Notes: generated by a model from the letters alone, not told the origin. A stretch of 64,000 nucleotides of DNA from Antedon mediterranea (GCF_964355755.1 NC_092672.1:868001-932000); one strand, 5' to 3'. Counted from the stretch's first letter, positions 12,190-24,592 are shown. Numbers and translations: made by a program.

Positions 12190-12469
12190 TAAATAGCAGA
12201 GTACTATAAATAGTAGAGTACTATAAATAATAGAGTACTATAAATAGCAGAGTACTATACATAGTAGAGTACTATAAATAACAGAGTACTATAAATAGTA
12301 GAGTACTATAAATAGTAGAGTACTATAAATAGTAGAGTACTATAAATAGCAGAGTACTATAAATAGTAGAGTACTATAAATAGCAGAGTACTATAAATAG
12401 TAGAGTAGGCCTACTATAAATAACAGAGTACTATAAATAGTAGAGTACTATAAATAGTAGAGTACTATA
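12190..12469. repeat. 17-bp minisatellite, about 16 copies
   Basis: Tandem copies of ACTATAAATAGTAGAGT with AGC/AGT/AAC variants. The array directly follows the TIR element and ends about 20 bp from the PX2 stop codon, so it lies in the PX2 3' flank. Confidence 0.95.
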
Positions 12470-12490
12470 TTAAAAAATAAGTTAAAATGG

Positions 12491-15400
12491 TTAAGGTTCG
12501 TTCCACAGGTTTAGATTCAAGTTTGGTAAATCATCGCAAGTAACTCGACTGTTCTTGTACGATCTAAACAAAACAAAAATTCACAAAATGGTTAAATTTA
12601 GCTTTCTTTTGGCTGAATATTGTAATTTCTATGCTTCTTAAATCTTTATTTGTATGCGTCATTTCTAGATTTCATGACTAATTTCATGTGGTTTGCAAAT
12701 GGCTGTAACCTCACCTCAAACATTAAGCCACACTACATCATAAAGAACAAACATAATACAAAAGAAAAAAAAACACCTTTGATGCAAACAAAATGTGGTA
12801 CAGTAACTTACGGGAGGCGGAATACGTCAGGCTGAATACGCCAAACATCTTGTAGAGTGTCACAAAAGACTCGGGCCATTGTGACCTTACGGATTTCTTG
12901 CAATTGTTCTGTGAATAACAAAGAATCATAAAAAAGAGATGACTAACTAAGGAAAGTCTACAACAACCACTTAAGGGTCTATGACGTAAGACAAATTTCA
13001 AACCAATTATAAACCAAACTTCAACAAACATACCGTAAGTGAAGCTACTTTGAATATTACTCCGCTCGTGCCAAAAGTAATCACCAATTTTCAGCTTTAG
13101 AAATTGCAGACCGATGATGCAGGAAAATGTAGGTCCAATTGATCCGCCTCTCACTGGTGTTTCACATATTCCACCAGCATACAAATCTATATCATCAACG
13201 TGCCTAAAAGAAATCATCTTCTGTTTATTATTTTACCCGCTAAGATGGAATTTGTAAATACTTTCTAAGTTATCAAAGAAAAACGAAGTCAACTTAGAAA
13301 TAGTATACACGAGAAACAACTTAAATCTCCGATTTTACAGTAGTTGTCCGAACAAGATTTTTCATTTTTGTTAATGATGCATGATCTGAAATAGTATCTC
13401 CATGGCTATATCTTATATCTTTAGTATTTGTATTTTCTTTTCATGTTATCTATTATCTAGCTATTTTCGGTCACAATAAGTAAGTTGCACTGCAGTGCCG
13501 TATGGAACGCCTCCTCTGCCTTCAGTTCACAATGGTCATGCAGTACACACCAATCGTCATGCAGTACACACCAATGGTAAATGTGAACTGAAGGCAGAGG
13601 AGGCGTTCCATAGTGCCGTACTAAATCCTTTAAAGTTTACAATGTTGTGATAACGAGTGTATAACTTACTTATATATTGATTTAAGCTTCTCTATCGTAG
13701 ATGATCTAATACTATCCAACAAGTCATCAAAGTTATGAGCTAGTTTTAAGCCGCAAGCTTCACGAAGTTTGTTGTAAGATGCAAGTCCGTGATCACGACC
13801 ACGTTGGATGTTGATCGCAAATAGATCTCTTCCAGGCCTGTATACAACGATAATATAATTATCAATTTCATTCATAACTTATATAACCATCCTAGCAACC
13901 ATACATGCTTAGGTCAATTAACAATTTTATTATTCCATTTTGTTTTTTCCCTCCTTGTATCGTATAATACATATACATGTATTGTTATTTTACTGTTTTA
14001 TTAGCAAGTGTTAAACAGTTTTTGTATGCATGTTTTTAACCTTTTATTTTCTAAAACAGGTATGTAAAACAGGTTCTACTATTTCGGATATGTTTTTATA
14101 TTGTTTAAATAAATAAATAAATATAGGAACTAAATTATTGTCAATAATTATGTTTATTTTATCTACTAATTTAGATGACGTCATGACAAACTTTACGATA
14201 TTGACTAACTGAAACTGATTGTACTATAACGTAAACCGTTCAGTAAAGCTTGGTTCCCACTAGAACGTAACGCAAGGACGTAAACGGAACGCAAGCGTTT
14301 TAACCAATGACAAGCGAAGTTATAGACAGTTAGAAATCACAAGCGAATAAGCCATCGCTTGTGATTGGTCAATTCACTTGCGTTGCGTTACGTCCTTGTG
14401 TTGCGTCGCTAGTGGGAACCACGCTTTAAGGAATTAGTATTTACCCTTTGGTTGATTTTTTGTACACTGTGTTTTTCTTATTCTGTTTGATATGATTGTT
14501 AGTAACTGATTTTGTAAGCATTTTATTCATGATACAAACAATTATGTTATGTAAATTTATATCAAAAAGAGTTTTTTGACCACAAATTACAAGATATATA
14601 TTGTCTCTTTTGGAAATACAAAAGTAAAATTCGCGTGTAACATTTTATCGTGTTTTAAATATAAATGTATAGATTTTTTGTTGTATTAACTGTTTAGTTT
14701 TATTTTAGCCTTTCTGTTGGCTGTTCATTAAATAACATACAAAATAGTTACGTATAAATATTTTTTTTCATAATTATGTATTTTGAATTGATTTTTGTAG
14801 TATGCCTATAATAATATTACCTGTCAATATCCTTACCCATCGATTGGTCGTGGTACAAGATGTTCAGTGATTTCCTCACTCAGCGACTCGTCTGTTTGAC
14901 TCAAAGGCGTGACCATCTGGCCTAGCAGAATCCCATCAATACCTCCATTATCATCATCATACACAATACTCGCATTGTGAAAAGCAAACCTAAGTAGAAT
15001 TGGCTGGTATGGTTCATAGTACCTATTCACACGGGTGATACTTGATGGTACTTGGCTATGTCCGAATCTAAACGCAGCAGACGAGAATTCATTTAGCACT
15101 GACGGGTTAACGAACGGACTATAATACGCGCCATTTCTTCCACTATCTTCTAATTCCAAACCGTAAAGTCTGCGTGTTGATGCGTCCAGTATCGCTGGTA
15201 AATACTCACTGTACGTTATTCTTTGAAAAATCGCGCCTAATATTCTTCTAGTTTCTTCATACAAACGGTCGTTTAACCAATTTTGGTTGATCTCAGACAA
15301 AGAGGTAGCGATTTGGTTATGATATCTTAGGAATACAGTATGTAAAGCTGTCAGACCTGGCTGTTCGGACGTTCGATTATCACCGGATAGACCACACTTT

Positions 15401-18284
15401 AATTTGACATCTATGGCGCAGTTTGTAATGTAAGGATCATTCGGTAAATACATCTGTGTGGACGAACTGTTTGGCTTAAGTGTGTACTTTAGTAAGCCCT
15501 TACCTGAAAGTATTAAAGTAGCAATCGTGAGTAGCAACTTAAGCAAAGTAAATGTGAATTATGTAACGATTTGTTAAGATGTCTTAAATTCAAATTTTGT
15601 TAGGTAGTAGTTCCCGGGAGTTGGATTATTGAAAGTAAATTAATATGTTAATAGTTAATCACTTTGGAGAAGACTATTGGTAAGCAATTATTTCCTGTAT
15701 TTGTGAAATATTTTTTAAGCCTCAACTATGTATGTGACTGACTACATACACACACGGAGTTTACTGTTTGGAAACAACTTTGATACTAAATAAAGTTTAT
15801 TTAGGCTCACATCAAAATTATAATATAAAATGTATGAATGATACCTTGTGATATGTCTCTAAGTTGGTTGGCTCTAACGTCATTATTACCATACACAAGA
15901 GACATGTCAAGAAATGACGTTATAGAGTTCAATTGTTGCCATGGATTCTCTTTGCAATCTTTTGAAGGAACGTGTTGTGATCGTCTGAGTCGAATACAGT
16001 TTGAAAAACTCGGGTCGTCGTCTGCAACCTGTATAGGCAGACAGGTGTCATTGGTTGAGCAGTTGCCACACAAATCTCCTAAACATGAATGGTTTACATA
16101 TTTTAGATAATGAAAAAGCAAAATCTGTGAAGTCGAGTAACTCCCCTGGTTTTGCAGTCTTAAGGGGCCCTCCAATGTTTAAGAATTACATTGGGCTGCT
16201 CGTGCTCTGGGGCTCCTTACGCTCTTGAGCCCATGGGTTAAGCTAGTGAGCGCTCTTAGCCGTTACGTCACTGGTAAATCCTCCACAAGTGCGAAAGAGA
16301 TCGGTACTTAATTTATGTAAGTTTTTCCAAAAGTCTTACCTTCTACTGGTGAATGGCTTATATCATGAATCAAAAATTGTCCAAAATCCATCACAAACGA
16401 AGCAAAATCTTTATCAGGCATATGGTACCTGACTTCGTCTTCTGCTGTCATCATTAAGCTGATTTCTCGTGGGTTAGGAAGAGGAGAGCAATTGTGTGAC
16501 AGACGTGGAAGCGACCGACCTGATGAGAATAACAATTGTAACTTACGTTCATTAAGCATTTTCTACACTATTAAACTTTATGTGTCAAAAAAATGTGATG
16601 AGCCCATATATTGTAGTGCTGGCAGTGATATGGGCACATCACAATGTTTGATACATAATGTTTGATAGTGTAGACAGAGCTTTATACAGCGTCACATGCT
16701 AGTCACATATCACTATCATAAGAATTGATTTTAAGATTAAACAATATCACAATTGAAACTTTATTCGAAAATTTGTATGCTTTATTGGATGATAAGTTGT
16801 GTTTTTTAATATGTTATTTTATTGATATTTGTCTACCACGACCACACGAATTTCTCATTTGGAATAATAAAGTTTTATAGAATTGAATTAAAGATGCTAT
16901 ATACATTATATGTGCATAGATGCCAATCTAAAGAAGTGAGAGGCATCTTTAAATGTAAGTGTAAGTTAAATAACTATATCTAGGGACGTAGGCTGGGGAT
17001 GCTGAGGTGCAAAGAAGCTTCATTTTTCATTAATAAAATCCTACCATCTGAATAGTTAGCCGGTCTTATCCTCTCCAATGGGGTGCCAGCCTTCCCCCAG
17101 TTTACCTTGAAGTCATTATTACAGGAACCATCAATCGTTCTATACCGCTTCGATGGCGGGCAATCATTGTATACTTTATTGATACCGGCAGCAGGACATA
17201 CGGGTCTATGGAAATCATGGACAAAATAACACAAGGACTTGAATCAGTCTGTGATATAACGTTCCTTGTTTCTTGCCGTTAAGCTGGCATCCATCCGTCT
17301 ACCTAATGCTTGGTTCCCACTAGAACGCAACGCAAGGACGTGTAGACGCAACGCAATCGAGTTGACCACTGACAAGCTACAGTTAAAAAAATCCATCGCT
17401 TGTGATTGGTCAAATCACTTACTATGCACTTACTTCTGCGTTGCGTCCTAGTGGGAAAACGATTGCAAGTTGGACAGTTAGGCCTACTGACGTAAGATTA
17501 TTTTTATTTTTAACAATAACATTTTCTAATAATAATAAAGATAAATGGTGCCTACATATACAGATACAATAACAGTATTAATTCGTACCTCCAATACCAC
17601 CTGTCCTGCTGAAGTAAATTCGAAATCTTAGAATCTGCTTATAAAAGAGATTACAATCATATTTATAAAATTCATATTTGACCTTTAGCTTTAATTTTAA
17701 TGTTTTAACCATTGCAAACAAAATGGTCATACCTCCGTAACGTCGAAGCTCTGTCTACATCAAAATAGTTTGACAAAAAAAGTGGGATGTGCCCAAATAT
17801 GGTCACGATATGCCCAAATATGGTAGTGATACGACATCGTTATGTCCATATATTTTTTGTCACACACAATTTGATAGTGTAGACAGAGCTTTAGATTAAA
17901 TGAAATAATTTTACACATGTATTATATGTTTAACGCCATATGTGCCAAAATATCTTTTTACTAATATTACTCTTAGACTGTAGTTAGTAATAATAATTCG
18001 TTTTATATAGCGCCGATAAACACACGTTCTGTAGCCCTACATTAATTATAGATAATTCATGGTACTCACCAACAACGGGTAACAATGTCATAAATATATA
18101 TATACAGTTACTGAAACAAAATATTAAAATACATAGTTCAATGATATTGTATAGGTTCTTTTAAAAGTTTATTTTGAAAAAAAAACCAGTTCATCGGATT
18201 AACAAATTGGGCCTACAAAAAATACTCAACATTAGACACTACATGATTATTAAAGTAATACTAAAAACAAACAATTGTTATATT

Positions 18285-18319
<35 letters not shown>

Positions 18320-18733
18320 GTAACATTTATTTCTCTAAATTCATAATAAATAAAAATTAATCGTACAGGACAAAAACTGTAATGAAGAGTTTTAGTTTCA
18401 GAGTACCAACAAATGCTAAATATAAAAACTACAATAAGTGAAAGGCTATATACACATAACTGAGGTGTCCTTTCAATTTAAAAGAAAAACTCTTTGATAA
18501 ACAAAGCACTTTTGATAGGAACTGGTACGTTTTCCTAAAGTTTTGAACCAGTGAACTTAATGCTTTGTTTAAAAGGTGTAGGACAAAAAAATAATGGTCT
18601 ACTTCGGATATAACCTGTATGCACACATTGCCGTCATATATTATGAGGCAGTATTAATTTAGTACAAACCCTGAAAAATAATAATTATTAATTGAAGGAA
18701 AGCAGCTTACCTGATAGCGTATACGATTCGCAT
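12491..18733 (-). CDS. PX2: secreted animal haem peroxidase with altered distal haem site
   Basis: Eleven coding exons: 18733-18711, 18110-18070, 17634-17589, 17205-17045, 16519-16340, 16078-15845, 15503-14837, 13837-13670, 13203-13034, 12908-12812 and 12563-12491. They sum to 1860 nt (620 codons with stop TAA). The split signal peptide is MRIVYAISNCIYIFMTLLPV. Domain features: YRTIDGSCNN, distal GQFLIHDISHSP, TSFLDMSLVYG Ca-loop, DNRTSEQPGL, proximal FRFGHSQVP, AINIQRGRDHGLASYN, and the normal tail with CDDLPNL and a final Trp. Gln, His and Asp of the distal motif are kept, but the haem-linking Asp is Ile. The Glu of RTSEQ, which makes the second haem ester in mammalian peroxidases, is present. 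Exon 4 needs the acceptor at 17205 to stay in frame. A longer exon from 17264 starts with NVISQ, resembling PX1's NLVSQ, but is out of frame. The same strand and intron phases show it is a tandem duplicate of PX1. Confidence 0.86.
13501..13612. mobile_element. Perfect 30-bp inverted repeat element in PX2 intron 8
   Basis: Arms at 13501-13530 and 13583-13612 are exact reverse complements (TATGGAACGCCTCCTCTGCC onward). The loop contains two copies of GTCATGCAGTACACACCAAT. GTGCCG flanks both sides, which looks like a target-site duplication. It is a small fold-back element. Confidence 0.75.
14246..14428. mobile_element. TIR element, family I, in PX2 intron 7
   Basis: Ends AAGCTTGGTTCCCACTAGAA and CTAGTGGGAACCACGCTT. 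It is a full-length family I copy of about 183 bp and very similar to the copy at 19173-19356, including the internal ATAGACAGTTAG segment. Confidence 0.88.
16554..16684. mobile_element. TIR element, family II, in PX2 intron 4
   Basis: Left end contains TTCTACACTATTAAAC and right end GATAGTGTAGACAGAGCTTT. The core GTGATGAGCCCATATA is typical of the family. It is non-coding. Confidence 0.8.
17307..17460. mobile_element. TIR element, family I, in PX2 intron 3
   Basis: Starts TGCTTGGTTCCCACTAGAAC and ends GCGTCCTAGTGGGAAAAC. It lies between PX2 exons 3 and 4, within about 50-100 bp of the candidate exon-4 acceptors. Confidence 0.8.
17745..17892. mobile_element. TIR element, family II, in PX2 intron 2
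   Basis: Ends AAGCTCTGTCTACATCAAAA and GATAGTGTAGACAGAGCTTT. It has an internal partial duplication of the GCCCAAATATGG core. Confidence 0.85.
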
Positions 18734-19172
18734 TATGCCTGGTTTCTGTGGAATTTGGTGCCGAAAGATCAGTAAAAAAAAACAACCTTGCGACTATAAC
18801 ATATTATTACTTTAAATGCAAGGTTCAAAAATTGATATAATTAATCCACTGAATTACAGTTTTGGTTTGAATAACTGTTTTTTTATACATTGAAATCCCG
18901 TTGATCCTAGTAACTAATCCGATTGGATATTTCTACAGCGCGTCACAGCACCATGGTTACTTAACATCAGAAAATCGCGCAAAACAAGTTTTAAGTGATT
19001 GATGCACATATAAAATAAGGTTATACTGTAATGCGGATATTGACAGACGATTACTGTGAATGGACTATTCATTTTTATGAATAATTTTTTTTCTAAAACA
19101 ATAACTTTTAGTCAATGGCCGCAAAAACATTGTTGACGATACGCGCGTCAATAACTTTTACTACACGCCCGT

Positions 19173-19356
19173 TAAGCTTGGTTCCCACTAGAACGTAACG
19201 CAAGGACGTAAACGCAACGTAAGCGTGTTGACCAATGACAAGCGAAGTTATAGACAGTTAGCAATCACAAGCGAATAAGCCATCGCTTGTGATTGGTCAA
19301 TTCACTTGCGTTGCGTTACGTCCTTGCGTTGCGTCGCTAGTGGGAACCACGCTTTA
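19173..19356. mobile_element. TIR element, family I, inserted in a 24-bp tandem array
   Basis: AAGCTTGGTTCCCACTAGAA at the left and CTAGTGGGAACCACGCTT at the right, with TTA on each side. The flanking ATAACNNTTACGACACG units continue on both sides, so the element inserted into an existing tandem repeat. Confidence 0.85.
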
Positions 19357-20221
19357 ATAACGGTTACGACACGTGCGTCAATAACCGTTACGGCACGCGC
19401 CTAAATAACGTTGCGACACGCGCGTCAATAACCGTTACGACACGTAACTCAATCTTACTCCACCGAGTGAAGGCATAATGTTGTGAAATAAAAAAATAAA
19501 TGAATGCGCAATTGTTAGTTCTTAATCATGAACAATCACGTTTACTTCACTTCAGATTTGTTACTTACTTGATACTTACGACGAAAATACGTGTATTTAA
19601 ACGCTAATTATAAAGCACTAAGGCCTACTTTTATTTATGAGTTCTACGCACTAGCGTGTTTTGACTTACTAATAGTAGACCTAAGATAATAATTTATAAA
19701 TGTGGCACAACATTTTTTTCTTCAGATTACAGTTATATCCATAGTGATATTGAGAATCTTTTATAATTCAGCTTTGCGAACGTCATCACAACAATTGTTT
19801 AACAAATGAAATAAAAAGAATAAACTTCATTAAATTAATTTGTGTTGCCATCAATCAAAAAAGGCGGGAGGTGGTCTAGGCAATTCATGGAAACACAAAC
19901 AAACTGTTTAAAGAAATACCTGCAATAAATGTGATGATAATGAGAAGACCAAATATGAAATAATTACTACCAAATTATACTCATTGTTTATAAGTAAATA
20001 TGTATTTAAATTGTAAAATAAGAGTTATACACAATTAGACACACAGATCAAAATTTATAACAATAATATTCTTAAAGAAAATTATATGATTAAAGTTAAA
20101 ATGACCCTTGGAAGCAAAATTTTAATAATGCACTAAGCGAATCGCTTTTGCTATAACCTTTGATTTGTATTTTAAAAATATGTGATACGAAAGTAACCAA
20201 TCAAATGGCAATAAAAAGTAT

Positions 20222-20229
20222 TATAAAAT
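20222..20229 (+). promoter_or_regulatory. TATA-like box of CYP-A
   Basis: TATAAAAT lies about 100 bp before the CYP-A ATG, at the same distance as the TATA-like boxes of the other P450 genes here. The transcription start is not known. Confidence 0.45.
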
Positions 20230-20326
20230 AAACGAATGCCATGAATCGTACACAGACACATACTCCATAGCGGCTAAGTTAAGTGTTATCTTCACTCACT
20301 GTTTATCACTGTTACGTCTAACAAAC

Positions 20327-22448
20327 ATGGAGTTTCAGTACGACTTGTTTTATAGAATCAACTTCCAAACGTGTATTCTTGGTATTTTGCTGTTCCTTTT
20401 GTACATTACAAGGGATCTACGTCGTAATCTGCTACCGGGACCATGGGGGGTTCCTGGCCTTGGTATAATGCCGTTTTTGGGAAGCCAACCACAAAAGACA
20501 CTGATGAGATATTCTCGCAAGTATGGTCCAGTGTTTTCAGGATATCTTGGCAGCAGACTGGTGGTTTTCGTCAATGATTACAAGACAATTAGGCAAATGT
20601 TTGCTAAATCGGGAGATATATTTAATGATCGTTCGAAACAACTTCTTTTGATGGACGAAATAGGTCACGGAAAAGGTAACTAATAACAGAGATCATGCTT
20701 TAATTGGTATTTTGTTTTTTTAAAGCTGTTTCATGTATTTGTTTTGTGATGTTAGTCGCCTTGCTAAAAGCGACATAGATTTTATTAAGCATAAGGTCAT
20801 GTAATATCAGATTATCATCCTTAAATTTGTTTTTGCCCAAAAACGAACTAATAATCTCATAATTTGTATTTACTTTAGGATTGGTAAATGGGTATTTGCA
20901 TCTCCAATTAAAAGAAAAAAGAAGATTTCTCATAAAAACATTTCGAAGTTTCGGGATGGGTAAATCAACTTTTGAAAATACAATTGTACATGAACTAGAA
21001 TACCTGAAAAGTAAACTGATAGAAGTAGCTGATACGTCAGTTGCCTACGACCCTAAACATATCATTGCAAACGCCGTTTCAAACATCACATGTGGAATAG
21101 TTTTCGGAAATCGTTACAAGTACGACGATCCAAAGTTTAAACGATTTCTAAGGAAAATGGACGCACTTCTTGAAGCGCTAAGCCTGTCAACTGGTCTGAA
21201 CTTTCTACCAATCTTAAGATATATTCCCGAGAGCGGTTGGAAAACGGCAATAAAAAACATTGATACGATTATGAATGAATTAATTAAAGTTGAATTGAAA
21301 GAGCATGCAGAAACCATTGACTTCAACAATCCACGTGACTTCATCGATGAGTTTTTAAAAGCAAAATCTGAACTTGAAAACGCTGACGAGAATACTGACG
21401 CATTTGACAATGAATCGGCCGAACAGATTGTTCTGGAACTTTTTATCGCTGGAACTGAAACAACCGCATCAACTTTAAAATGGGCAATTCTGTACTTAGC
21501 TCTTAATCGTGACATCCAGGCTAAGGTGTATGACGAAATTGAATCAGTGTGCGGACAGACCAATCCTCCAACTTTGAAAGACCGACCGAAACTTGTGTAC
21601 ACTGAGGCAGTGATGATGGAAGTGACCCGTATCCGACCCGTTGCTCCATTAGGTAAATAATAATCGTTTTGTATTGTACCTGAACATTTATTCTTATTAA
21701 TTGGGTATCAGTACCACAGTATATTTAAGGTCAACATTAGATATTTCATATCATGCATGTTTTAATGTAAACGTTGAAATAAATATATAAATACTTTATT
21801 GCAATTTATAGTACAAAAATTGAAATACGAATTGAAGTTGAACAATTCAGCAAATTAGGAAAAATTAAGAATAATAATAAGAATAATAATAATTATAAAC
21901 ATGGGAAATAATAATAATAAATAAATTTACACACACTGTTTTTATATTCAGGTGTTCCACATGCTGTTCTACACGATACGTACTATGAGGGGCATTTTAT
22001 ACCAAAAGGTACAACCGTTATACCAAATATATGGGCAGTGATGCATGACCAAACCACATGGCATGAACCAGAGAAATTTAAACCAGAACGATTTATTGAT
22101 GAAAAAAGTAATCTAATCAAAATTGAACAGTTAATCCCATTCTCAGTTGGTAGGTTATTTCTTTTCAGTACCTAAAATGTGTAAGCCTAGTTTTAGAACT
22201 ATAATAGAAGAAATCTCTTTTATTAGTCTGCTGCAGAAAAGTATAACTAATATGATTTTTTTATAGGTCGCCGTTCATGCCCAGGAGAGCAATTAGCACG
22301 TATAAATCTGTATTTGTTCTTCACACACTTAGTTCATCAGTTCAAGTTTGAATTACCTCCAGACAAGCCGAGACCAACAACAGAACCACATGTTGGAGCA
22401 ACCTTATCTCCCAAGCCATATCAACTGATAATCACCAAAAGAAATTAA
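20327..22448 (+). CDS. CYP-A: CYP2-clan microsomal cytochrome P450
   Basis: Four exons: 20327-20675, 20879-21652, 21952-22149 and 22267-22448. They total 1503 nt (500 aa plus TAA), and all introns are phase 1 within a Gly codon. The protein has an N-terminal membrane anchor (about residues 10-26) and a basic stop-transfer region (RDLRR). It continues with the proline hinge LPGPWGVPGLG, I-helix AGTETT (about 307-312), K-helix EVTR (364-367), PERF motif FKPERF and the haem loop FSVGRRSCPGEQLA (Cys about 445). By family it is an ER-membrane monooxygenase fed by P450 reductase; the substrate is unknown. It heads a plus-strand tandem cluster. From within exon 1 onward it is nearly identical to CYP-C at DNA level, introns included, but its 5' end and promoter differ. 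Four coding exons is fewer than the nine typical of vertebrate CYP2 genes. Confidence 0.94.
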
Positions 22449-22511
22449 ATCAAGATTAAGCAACTGAAATTATAACCCACCTGAGTAGATTCTTTTCATT
22501 TGATTGGAATG

Positions 22512-22559
22512 ACGTTATCACCCAAGCCATATCAACTGATAATCACAAATCGAAATTAG
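22512..22559 (+). pseudogene. Duplicated C-terminal fragment of P450 exon 4
   Basis: Just after the CYP-A stop, the sequence ACGTTATCACCCAAGCCATA and the following bases repeat the last 40-50 nt of exon 4 (ending KPYQLIIT plus stop), with substitutions. The same fragment follows CYP-C at 37682-37730. It is a relic of a local duplication. Confidence 0.75.
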
Positions 22560-22676
22560 ATTGTAATAATAATAATAATAATATTAATAATAATATTCTA
22601 ACTAGCAGTGACCTTAATATGTAGTTTTAAACTAATTCTCATGGGATGAGTAAGTAAAAACTGGTGTAGGCTATTA

Positions 22677-23970
22677 TCTATATATAAATTTACGTAAGGG
22701 TAAAATTCGGTAAATCGCGCGTTATTTTTAGAATGTTTACTCGATGGTATATATAAAGTTGGTTAGAATCTCGGTACTGATTTTAACCATCTGATGTAAC
22801 TATGTTTACTAATTAAATTGAGTTAGATAATTAGTTATTGACGATTAAAACTAATTTAGGTTCAACGATTTGCCCCAAATAGGGGTGTTTCGTGGTCGTG
22901 ATATGCACTGTCTAATGGATATCCAACTTGAAAAATACCCACAGACAATAATGCGAGGATGCTTCGCATTTTCCTATCTCCTCCTACGATAATTGTTTTT
23001 AATAGCTGAAAACCGGTTGAACAGCTCGAGTACAGTATCATAATGTTGAAGACAGGCCGATTTAAAAAAAAAAAAACTATTTTGATAGATTTAATATACG
23101 TTTATACAAATGTATTGATTTGCGATGAAGGAAACATTCCAATCCCTCAGACTCCCAGTTTGTAGGTAAATTTATGAGCCCTTGGTTAAACACAAGTAGG
23201 TAAATTTGGAGAATAGGCTAAACTTAAAACTGAGATGCAATACTTTGACAATATTGTAAATACGTATTAACCATGTTTGGTCGCCATTTGAATCGAAATT
23301 GTCTTACTGTGAATGTGGTTACTGTTAGATATATAAACACATATACAAAGAACATTTATTACTGTGACTGTGGGTAGGCTCTACTGCTGGATATATAAAC
23401 ACATAATATACAATTAAAAACTTTATTACTGGCAGTTGCTTCTCAACGTTTGTATTAATTAATAATTACAAAAAATCTAAACGTCGTAGTGGTGTATCGT
23501 TACATGTACACTATTTCAATCGACTATAACAGGGACAGCTTTAAAAAAGTATTAAATCGTAAATGTTTACTGTGTTTAGTGGTATATTATTGATAGGCAT
23601 AAAACATTTAAAACAATATTTCGATAGATAGATCGATAGGGAATACATTTAAAAATTGTTCTTCCCATCTTCTTCCCCATCCCTCAACTATAATGTTATA
23701 TACAAAACACAAATTGGGTTTGTTTAAATGAGTTCAAATAAAACATTTGGACTCATTTTTTTCAAGTTTCTCCTTCGGAAGTAGGCCTAATTCTCAGGGT
23801 GCTAATTTTAGTTGATTACATAAATCATCGTGTCTATTTATTCGTTTCTGTAAACGACAATGTACTATAGTCCTGCGGTACGTACATTTGAAATCGCCAG
23901 TTTTTTTTACGCTGAAATTACTGTGTATTCGAGAACCATCTGTGGACACTACCTAGATGTAGAGATCTAG
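22677..23970 (+). mobile_element. Helitron-like element, copy 1 (about 1.29 kb, non-coding)
   Basis: Begins TCTATATATAAATTTACG after a host A and ends GATCTAG before a host T. A small inverted repeat (CTAGAT...ATCTAG) sits at the 3' end. These TC...CTAG ends between A and T fit Helitrons. It matches copy 2 (37835-38974, same orientation) and copy 3 (30819-32024, reversed). There is no Rep/helicase coding, so it is non-autonomous. Confidence 0.7.
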
Positions 23971-24302
23971 TTTATAGAATAAATAAATAAATCGAATAGT
24001 AATTGTGATGGTAAGTTGTTTTTTATTTTGATTTTTTTGCTTTAAGTGGTGAAACCTATTATTTCCACATTTCGAAAATGTTCAATGTAAAATCACCAGA
24101 AGAATTCAAATAAAAAATAGTATCATTAGCAATATGGGATGGAATATATTTAATTCTTTGAATAGAATATATATTTATCAAACAATAGATGTAAAAATAA
24201 ATCATTAAAAACACCTTATTGTAAATATAATTATAATATAAAATTAATTACTAAAATGACAACATATGGAAGGATAACAAAAACAAAATCACAATTTTAT
24301 TA

Positions 24303-24592
24303 ATAAGCGACTTCGATAATTCTAGAGGGCGCCTTTTTAGTCCAGCGCGACGATGTATTATAATCATCGCGCTGGCCTAGAGAGGCCTAGATGGATCGCG
24401 ACGATGTAAATTTATATCATCGCGCTTGCCTAGAGAGGCCTAGATGGATCGCGACGATGTAAATTTATATCATTGCGCTGGCCTAGAGAGGCCTAGATGG
24501 ATCGCGACGATTCATGTAAATTTATATCATCGCGCTGGCCTAGAGAGGCCTAGATGGATCGCGACGACTCATGTAAATTTATATCATCGCAC
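24303..24592. repeat. 53-57-bp tandem repeat with palindromic core, about 4-5 copies
   Basis: Units read GGCCTAGAGAGGCCTAGATG, then GATCGCGACGATGTAAATTT and ATATCATCGCGCT. Each unit can pair CGCGACGAT with ATCATCGCG. The left border (AATAAGCGACTTCGATAA, then TCTAGAGGGCGCC) resembles the ends of the fold-back element at 58887-59085. Unit 2 has fewer copies (39304-39440). Confidence 0.85.

Larger units (their letters stand above)
10619..12490. other. Intergenic region between PX1 and PX2
   Basis: This is the upstream region of PX1 and downstream region of PX2. No additional gene is supported. It holds a tRNA-Val-like sequence (11439-11519), a 221-bp TIR element (11960-12180) and a 17-bp array (12190-12469). 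No clear TATA box was found on the minus strand close to the PX1 start. Confidence 0.6.
18734..20326. other. Intergenic region between the PX2 and P450 clusters
   Basis: Divergent promoter region: PX2 starts leftward at 18733 and CYP-A starts rightward at 20327. It contains a roughly 24-bp tandem array of the type ATAACCGTTACGACACGCGC (about 19130-19450), interrupted by a family I TIR element. The CYP-A TATA-like box is near 20222. No other gene is seen. Confidence 0.6.

Noticed and set aside
17045-17264. PX2 as a pseudogene because of a frame break in exon 4
   Set aside because: The acceptor at 17205 restores a full open frame of 620 codons, so a broken gene need not be assumed.
21114-21602. 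162-aa minus-strand open frame opposite CYP-A exon 2 (also at 36282-36770)
   Set aside because: It is the antisense shadow of conserved P450 coding sequence; conservation follows the P450 frame.
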